Positions 61,601 through 64,000 of a stretch of 64,000 nucleotides of DNA are shown in pieces. Positions within the stretch are counted from its first letter, which is position 1. Each line of letters opens with the position of its first letter. A program made the translations under genes and the position numbers. The notes below the pieces were generated by a model. The model saw only the letters and a program-made list of their open reading frames with translations, was not told the DNA's origin and searched no databases. This DNA is from Circinella minor (taxonomy: Eukaryota > Mucoromycota > Mucoromycetes > Mucorales > Lichtheimiaceae), in NCBI GenBank assembly GCA_016758965.1, contig JAEPRB010000033.1:124001-188000 (forward strand), given 5' to 3'.

Positions 61601-63313
61601 CCCTAAAATAAGCTCAAATATATTATTCGCAATCGTATAATTTATGATTATAATAAATCAAATGAAAAGATAATAATAATAAAGATAATAAAATGGAATT
61701 TGATCAAAAAACAAAAAACTTACTCGTCTCCTTGCTCACCAGTTGAAAATGATGTTTCTCCTTTACTTCATCTTGATCCCCTACGTCTTTACCTTTTTGC
61801 TGATGTATCTTGCCATTATTCGTCCTTGATTTTTTTATTTTATCCTCCTTTTTATATAATTCGTTTAACTCCTTTTCATTTATTATTGACTTTGTATACA
61901 TTTGCGCAATCACTAAAATAGTATGAATAACCTAAACAAAATAATTCCAATTTTTTTTTATACATACTAGTTAGCTAAAAAAAAAAAAAAAGACATAATC
62001 TTTTTTTTTCGCAATAAATAATAGTTCAAAGAGAGATGAGAGGGGGATAAAGACACTACAACCAGTATGTAGAAGTGTAGGGATTTTGATTTTTTTTTTG
62101 TCATTCATTATCTCTTGGTGCGCAACCCCCCCAAAAAAAAAGAATACTTTTTTTTTTATTTTTGTTTTTCTCTTTTACTGGCGAACTTACTGCTGGGATA
62201 TCTTTGGCTTCAAAAAGATCAATTGTTTCAAACAATTGAGCATCATTTAATCCAAGCTATATTATAAATGAAATTATTAAAATGTAAGTACGTAAGTAAA
62301 TAAAGAATACAAGTTATCAATGCCTTTTAATTGACAACCTTTTTTTTCCACTCTCCTTTTCCTCTCCACTAGCTTCTCCTACATCTTTTTCTATTTCTCG
62401 CGCTCCTTTTATTACTCATATAAGTTCATATGTTCACAATTACAGGTCACTAGCACAAAAATAACGTCACAAACTTACTTGTCTAGCTCCTTGTAAAAAT
62501 CGAGTAATATTATCCATCTAACAAAACAAGTATCAAGTAAAAATTATGCGTAAGTAATAGTATTGAAAAAAAAATTAAATAAATTGTGGTCTTTTGTTTT
62601 TACCTTGATAAACGATAAATCTCGTTGCCCAACATGTTTAATTGTTCCTGGACGTAGCTTGTTTACCAAACTATAGAAAAAAAAAGTTATATATGATAAG
62701 CTTTAGCCTTTTTTCTTTCTTTTTTTTTTTTACTTATATATTTAGAGTGCTATTCTTTGAATTCCTTTCTCTTTTTTTTTATCTTATCTCATTTCACACA
62801 TGTAAATATAAGAAATGTTGCAAAAAATAAAAATAAAAATAAAAATAGCCATGACGCATAGGATAGTAAATAATAATAGAAAAGGGAATAATAATAAAAA
62901 AAAGAAAACACTACACAAAATGTATGATTATATTTGTATTTATATCGAGATAACTGATTAAAGAAAGAAAATAACGTAAATTATAACACATACTTGCATA
63001 ATAATACGCCATCTTTTAATTCATCATGTAAATGATCAACTTCAATACATGTATGGTGATCATCATCAATAAGTATTGTATTTAAAAAATTGATCGCTTT
63101 TTGTTTATCATGATTCAGTTGATCTTGTTTCATTTTATCGAATAAAATATCTGCTCCACTTTTAGATCGAGCAATCCGATTTTGTGTTGCTGTTGCTCCT
63201 GCCGTTGTTGTAGTCGTTGCTGAATTGGGTGATAGTAAGGATGTTGTTGTTGTTATGGTAGCAGTGGTATTGTTTAAAGCCTCAGTATTTATAGCTGACG
63301 GAATAACTGACAT
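58623..63313 (-). CDS. CH domain - Cdc7/Cdc15-type STE kinase - C1 zinc-finger fusion protein
   Basis: Eleven exons: 62994-63313, 62604-62670, 62479-62517, 62191-62256, 61724-61931, 60702-61504, 60466-60594, 59339-60329, 59188-59244, 59024-59109 and 58623-58925. All phases agree and give 1022 residues. Residues about 72-177 form a calponin-homology domain: AINFLNTIL, LKDGVLLC, LVNKLRPGTIKHVGQ, MDNITRFLQGARQ and LFETIDLFEAKDIPA. A disordered Ser-rich linker follows. The kinase domain (about 503-751) has the loop GKGQFGSVY, Lys530 in VAVKRI, HCDLKAAN (Asp621), DFG (Asp639), GTPNWMAPEVIELKGASTKS and the MIAMSAMFRIVED block typical of S. pombe Cdc7/yeast Cdc15 septation or mitotic-exit kinases. 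After the kinase, HRFIQTSFGKVVECKVCG, FCEVCALICHKDC and C910 make a C1-like finger (H-x12-C-x2-C, then C-x2-C-x4-H-x2-C). Kinase class is firm; actin and lipid targeting by the CH and C1 domains are inferences. Confidence 0.88.
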
Positions 63314-64000
63314 TTTTTAATTAATTATATATTATAAATTGTTGTTTCTTATTTTTCGAATCTTTTAAAAAAAAATATGGCACAATGAAGGATATAGAGA
63401 AGAAAAATTTAAAATAATAGTAGCAATAGTAGTAGTTAGCAACTACACACAATAAGAATAATAAAAAGATATTGTGCTTTTCTTTTCTTTTTCTTTTCTT
63501 CACAACTACACAAAAACAAAGAAGTACAAAAAAAAAAAAAAAGAAAAGAAAAGAAAAAAGGAAGAGAGAGAAAAGGTAAAAAAAAAAAAATTATATTTGA
63601 CCTTTACTGCCACCATTAACAACTTAAAAGGGGGTCTAACCTAAAAGCAGGGTCATGAACTTTTTTTTTTTGCAAAATTTGTTGATCAACACCTCCTTGA
63701 GCTGATTTCATTTCTTACTCTTGCAAGTAAACCAAAGTATTCATTTTATCATCAATTCAACAATTTAATCTCGTTTTCAAAATATAGAATAACTAACTAC
63801 GTATCCTTTTTTATTTTTCTTGTTTCAATAAATGAGATTATGTATACCTATACAATGAGTACTCATAAAAAGAAATTAAAGAATCCAAGAACCGCCCTTG
63901 CATAAATATCCACACACGCAATCGTATGCGTATAATTTAGATTTGATATTACGCTGAATGTAGAAAGAATAAAAAAGAAAAAGATGGGCTTTGAAAATAA
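63314..64000. other. Promoter side of the kinase gene
   Basis: A/T-rich with TAG/ATA repeats and pyrimidine tracts; no gene is seen to the window end. Confidence 0.55.

Overview
The window looks like AT-rich nuclear DNA from an early-diverging filamentous fungus, most likely Mucoromycota (Mucorales-type). The evidence is spliceosomal introns of about 50-240 bases with GTAAGT-like donors, dense poly-T/poly-A tracts, Asn/Gln/Ser homopolymers in proteins, fungal-type HIS1, SSK1, ERT1/AcuK, CON7, SCO1, BUD20 and THO1 genes, and degenerate DNA transposons. No bacterial-style operons, CRISPR arrays, rRNA genes or credible intact tRNA genes were seen. Gene models were built by reading frames across GT-AG junctions; most are phase-consistent from start to stop.

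Layout. 1-3073: 5' part of an RBR/RING-type protein and a CON7-type C2H2 regulator, both on the minus strand. 3.1-14.2 kb: gene-poor, holding two secreted double-psi beta-barrel (RlpA/expansin-like) paralogues. 15.0-19.1 kb: a nine-exon ERT1/AcuK-type zinc-cluster regulator divergent from HIS1. 20.0-24.2 kb: a decayed F-box/LRR gene and an unidentified decayed gene. 26.7-32.8 kb: an orphan coiled-coil protein and an SSK1-type response regulator that keeps membrane segments and a degenerate histidine-kinase-like core. 33.9-40 kb: a mobile-element graveyard with a hAT-like MITE, a truncated DNA transposon, an HTH ORF and a PIF/Harbinger relic. 40.9-46.4 kb: SCO1, an Asn-rich orphan and BUD20. 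47.4-53.3 kb: a Copia-type LTR fragment, a 33-bp minisatellite, a decayed C2H2-family gene, and a Mutator-like transposase relic split by a second, inverted copy of the 35-kb transposon. 54.3-58.2 kb: a DDX20/Gemin3-type helicase and THO1/SARNP. 58.6-63.3 kb: an 11-exon kinase gene.

Functional picture: ordinary housekeeping and signalling genes (histidine synthesis, gluconeogenic control, HOG-type phosphorelay output, cytochrome oxidase copper delivery, 60S export, mRNA export, RNP assembly, septation or mitotic-exit kinase) separated by transposon-rich spacers. The most unusual protein is the terminal gene: a 1022-residue product that joins an N-terminal calponin-homology domain, a Cdc7/Cdc15-type STE kinase domain and a C-terminal C1 zinc finger.
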